A DNA stretch of 64,000 nt from CAJBVG01 sp943371425 (lineage in GTDB: Bacteria > Bacteroidota > Bacteroidia > Sphingobacteriales > Sphingobacteriaceae): the NCBI GenBank assembly GCA_943371425.1, contig CALRUR010000009.1, forward strand, positions 54,167 through 118,166, read 5' to 3'. The notes beneath the pieces were generated by a model. It did no database searches, was not told the origin of the DNA, and saw only the letters and a list, made by a program, of their open reading frames with translations. Numbering within the stretch: position 1 is the first letter of the stretch; the number at the start of each line of letters is the position of its first letter. Shown one piece after another: positions 61,726 to 64,000 of the stretch. The position numbers were made by a program, and so were the translations under genes.

Positions 61726-62136
61726 TTAGAACTTATCAGTTAAGATATTAATTAAGTCAACAATTGCCCATATACCGCAACCACCTGCTGTTAATATGAA
61801 CAAAATGTTCCATCCAACTGGTTTACCTACATACCATCTGTGTGCAGCAAAAGAACCTAAGAAAAACCATAATAATAAAGTGATCATTTTCTCTTGGTCC
61901 ATTCCTGCTAATGCATTTTTTGCTTCAGTTGTGTTTGGCGACTCTAATTTTGTAGCAGCTTCTTCACTAGCTTTTACAGTACTTTCAGATACTGCTGGAG
62001 CATCTACTGTACTTACTTGTTCTTTTGCTACTTCTTTTTTAGAATCAGACTTTACTGGAAACGATGCATACGCAGAACCAGCACTTAAGATTACGATAGC
62101 ACTTAGTGCTAAAATTGAATTTGTGATTTTTTTCAT
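61726..62136 (-). CDS. TM2-domain protein
   Basis: 136 aa. A signal peptide or first helix (about 5-24) is followed by an Ala/Ser/Glu/Lys-rich linker (30-78), then the TM2 domain of two helices joined by a short turn: MITLLLWFFLGSFAAHRWYVGK (split over 83-104) and GWNILFILTAGGCGIWAIVDLI (split over 108-129). The AAHRWYVGK and WAIVDLI elements are diagnostic. Such proteins are widespread and of unknown role. Monocistronic. Confidence 0.92.
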   Translation of the reverse strand: MKKITNSILALSAIVILSAGSAYASFPVKSDSKKEVAKEQVSTVDAPAVSESTVKASEEAATKLESPNTTEAKNALAGMDQEKMITLLLWFFLGSFAAHRWYVGKPVGWNILFILTAGGCGIWAIVDLINILTDKF

Positions 62137-62145
62137 AATTAGGGT

Positions 62146-62165
62146 TATATTTGATATTCGAATAT
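62146..62165. promoter_or_regulatory. Plus-strand -7 box plus palindrome ATATTCGAATAT
   Basis: TATATTTG (62146-62153) fits TAnnTTTG for the 62181 gene. It is followed directly by the perfect 12-bp palindrome ATATTCGAATAT (62154-62165), which would lie over the transcription start in the 44-bp divergent gap. Confidence 0.5.
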
Positions 62166-62180
62166 AGTTAAATTTTATAA

Positions 62181-63074
62181 ATGAAGAAACTTTCCTTAAT
62201 ATATTTATTAATTTTTAAATTAACGCTTGCCTACAGTCAAAACTCAGCTGATTACGAATTTATAGGCACTTTGCAATTACCCGGCAATGAAATAATTAGC
62301 TATAAACTTAATTTTAAGGAGTTTGGTAATGGTAAGTTAGAGGGCTTTTCACTAACAGATATTTATGGAAACGACAGAACAAAAAGTTCTATCATAGGTA
62401 ACATTAATACTACAAGCCAAAAAATATCATTTAAAGAAACCAATAACATTAGTACAAAGTCTAATTCCAACGAATCTGAATTTTGTTATATACAGGTTAC
62501 AAATGCAAAAATTAAAACACTTAGAGGAAAAACCATTATTCAAGGAAACTTCAATGGGAAATACGCTAACGGTAAGTCGTGTGTAAACGGTTACATTTAT
62601 TTAGTGAGCACTAAATATTTAGAAAAATTAGAAACTGAATATTTAAGCGCAGATAAAATTAAAAATGCGGATACGCTTGCCATGTTGAAAGAAAAAGTTT
62701 CTGCATTAAAAGATCGTGCTGAAAAAAATACATTAAAACGTAACGAAGTATTAAATATAAACTGGAGTTCAAACGAAGTAATTTTAGAAATTTGGGACGG
62801 AGAACAAGAAGACCTCGATGAAATACAAGTGTACATTAATGATAAAAAAATTGTAGATCAATTGGTACTCAAACGTCAGAAGAAAATTTTGATCATCCCA
62901 CTAACAGAAAAAATTAGCAGCATAAAGATTGTCGGAATACACGAAGGCTTATCTGCACCTTGCACAGCAAATATTATTTTACGAGATGGTATTATTAGCA
63001 CACCCGTAATATCAGTATTGAAAAAAGGAGAAAGTAATACCATTAGAATCAATAAAATAAACAATGAAAATTAA
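62181..63074 (+). CDS. Secreted protein, unknown
   Basis: 297 aa with a signal peptide (1-19, LAYSQ). The mature N-terminal half is beta-rich (about 20-150) and the rest has a charged helix (about 150-190, EKLETEYLSADKIKNAD) and more beta strands. No family recognised. Its stop overlaps the next ATG by 11 bases, so the two are translationally coupled. No T9SS domain. Confidence 0.72.
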   Translation: MKKLSLIYLLIFKLTLAYSQNSADYEFIGTLQLPGNEIISYKLNFKEFGNGKLEGFSLTDIYGNDRTKSSIIGNINTTSQKISFKETNNISTKSNSNESEFCYIQVTNAKIKTLRGKTIIQGNFNGKYANGKSCVNGYIYLVSTKYLEKLETEYLSADKIKNADTLAMLKEKVSALKDRAEKNTLKRNEVLNINWSSNEVILEIWDGEQEDLDEIQVYINDKKIVDQLVLKRQKKILIIPLTEKISSIKIVGIHEGLSAPCTANIILRDGIISTPVISVLKKGESNTIRINKINNEN

Positions 63075-63396
63075 AGTACCCTCAGCGTATAAAAAACCTA
63101 TCGCTTATACAATTGGAGCTTTATTAAGCATCGTATTTATAACCTTGCTAATTTTGCCAGCTAATTATTTTGATACGGGTAGAGCCACTTGTATGTCTGT
63201 AATTCTTTTTGATATGGAGTGTTATGGTTGCGGGATGACAAGGGCAATACAACACTTACTCCACCTCGATTTTCAGAAAGCATATGAGTTTAACAAACTT
63301 TCTTTTATAGTATTACCACTTTCTGTATTAATGATTTCTTGGGAATTGAAGAAAGTTATTTTACCCAAAAAGAACGACCCTTCAAACAATAGTTAG
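63064..63396 (+). CDS. DUF2752 family membrane protein
   Basis: 110 aa. Two membrane helices (about 15-33 and 80-96) flank the family motif CYGCGMTRAIQHLLHLDFQKA (split over 54-74), the usual CPGCGLTRA with Tyr for Pro. Function unknown. Translationally coupled to the preceding gene by an 11-base overlap. Confidence 0.88.
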   Translation: MKIKVPSAYKKPIAYTIGALLSIVFITLLILPANYFDTGRATCMSVILFDMECYGCGMTRAIQHLLHLDFQKAYEFNKLSFIVLPLSVLMISWELKKVILPKKNDPSNNS

Positions 63397-63431
63397 TTTC
63401 TAGTGTTAGCACTGAAATTATACTAAACTAA

Positions 63432-63860
63432 ATGCAAAACTTTAAGAACCATTCGAGGTTATACCCTTTACACCATTTTGTGCTAACGCCACTAACCGCT
63501 GGGCTTAGCATATGGTCCTTTATAACTATTTTTACTTCTGATGGTGCCTTGATGCAAAGTGTATTTAACTTCATCCTCGCCTTTTCATTAGCCTTGGCTG
63601 TGCTTATTTCTAGAATCTACGCCTTAAAAAATCAAGATCGTGTAATACGACTTGAAATGCGAGTAAGGTATTTTGAATTAACTGGTAAATCTTTTTCTAG
63701 CAAAGAAACTAAATTGAAATTAAGTCAGATTATTGCATTAAGGTTTGCAAACGACAATGAATTATTACCATTAATAGACAAAGCGATTTCAGAAAAAATG
63801 AGCGCTAAACAAATTAAGGAAGCGGTTACAAACTGGAACCCAGATTACAGAAGAGTTTAA
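63432..63860 (+). CDS. DUF6526-type membrane protein
   Basis: 142 aa. The N-terminal part reads NHSRLYPLHHFVLTPL (6-21), then two membrane helices (about 18-35 and 42-60), followed by a cytoplasmic tail with RIYALKNQDRVIRLEMRVRY split over 61-80 and many Lys/Glu. This matches the DUF6526 pattern as I recall it. Role unknown. Followed by a terminator. Confidence 0.75.
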   Translation: MQNFKNHSRLYPLHHFVLTPLTAGLSIWSFITIFTSDGALMQSVFNFILAFSLALAVLISRIYALKNQDRVIRLEMRVRYFELTGKSFSSKETKLKLSQIIALRFANDNELLPLIDKAISEKMSAKQIKEAVTNWNPDYRRV

Positions 63861-63876
63861 CGATTGATTTTATATT

Positions 63877-63912
63877 AAAAGCTCAGTACATATTTTGTAC
63901 TGGGCTTTTTTT
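63877..63912 (+). terminator. Terminator of the 63432 gene
   Basis: AAAAGCTCAGTAC pairs with GTACTGGGCTTTT (one mismatch-type G-T pair) around ATATTTT and runs into T residues. Confidence 0.85.
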
Positions 63913-63929
63913 GTTAATGAAAAGTTAAA
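63909..63929. promoter_or_regulatory. Phased GTTAA repeat upstream of the right-edge gene
   Basis: GTTAA starts at 63913 and 63924 (11 bp apart). These 21 nt are identical to 31747-31767 upstream of the G8 gene. Lies 48 bp before the start codon at 63978. Confidence 0.5.
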
Positions 63930-63977
63930 CTGCAACCCGTTCTTTCTCATTCTTGTAATTAATAGTAATTTGCAGTA

Positions 63978-64000
63978 ATGAGAAATAGAACCATTAAAAC
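63978..64000 (+). CDS. Start of a gene running off the right edge
   Basis: ATG at 63978 opens MRNRTIK and continues past the window end. Only seven codons are visible. The start is supported by the upstream phased GTTAA boxes and an AT-rich leader, not by any homology. Confidence 0.4.

Overview
The window is AT-rich chromosomal DNA from a member of the Bacteroidota. The evidence is: PorX, the response regulator/PglZ protein of the type IX secretion system (T9SS); eight secreted proteins ending in a T9SS type A sorting domain; the fused LpxC-FabZ enzyme; a TonB-dependent receptor end; and promoters of the TTTG-N19-TAnnTTTG type. A Chitinophagia- or Sphingobacteriia-like lineage is my guess, not something I can prove. 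There are no insertion sequences, rRNA genes, CRISPR arrays or phage genes; this is mostly core chromosome with lineage-specific surface proteins.

Layout. 1-8.5 kb: receptor tail, porX, an HD phosphohydrolase, then the lipid A block lpxD - lpxC/fabZ - lpxA - ABC ATPase, efp and 5-formyl-THF cyclo-ligase. 8.5-19.3 kb: a 895-aa T9SS cargo protein, mfd, a small membrane protein, a Pro-rich T9SS protein divergent from an OmpR-type two-component system. 19.3-30.2 kb: dipeptide epimerase, an unknown protein, a PadR/PspC pair, a T9SS protein, anmK, LD-carboxypeptidase, metG and a luciferase-like oxidoreductase. Epimerase, AnmK and LdcA together form a muropeptide-recycling set. 30-46 kb: a secreted metallo-beta-lactamase-fold protein with altered metal motif, a G8/beta-helix T9SS protein, DUF1761 and PhnA/YjdM proteins, an S9 peptidase, a 1950-aa repeat-rich T9SS protein and a secreted alpha-amylase. 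46-50 kb: an ArsR-SRPBCC-DoxX-DUF4256 operon, a DoxX/outer-membrane pair and a divergent Crp/Fnr regulator. 50-64 kb: two large T9SS proteins, two tRNA-Arg genes either side of a GNAT-nitrilase fusion, a lipoprotein, an M61 peptidase, a TM2 protein and three small proteins.

The most unusual signal is between genes. About ten intergenic sites hold arrays of a short degenerate word, and many fold into long inverted repeats. Four arrays (15028, 30175, 52078, 58801) keep an exact or nearly exact 8-bp period although the word differs at each site. Four others (15549, 19208, 24836, 26028) use CACAAAG/CGCAAAG words spaced 9-11 bp and form hairpins with arms up to 36 bp. Another (29097) has a 7-bp word and perfect 26-bp arms. 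All lie at gene 3' ends or between convergent genes, none in a divergent promoter region. A second signal is helically phased GTTAA direct repeats upstream of the two-component system and of two other genes, a good candidate binding site for the local OmpR-type regulator.
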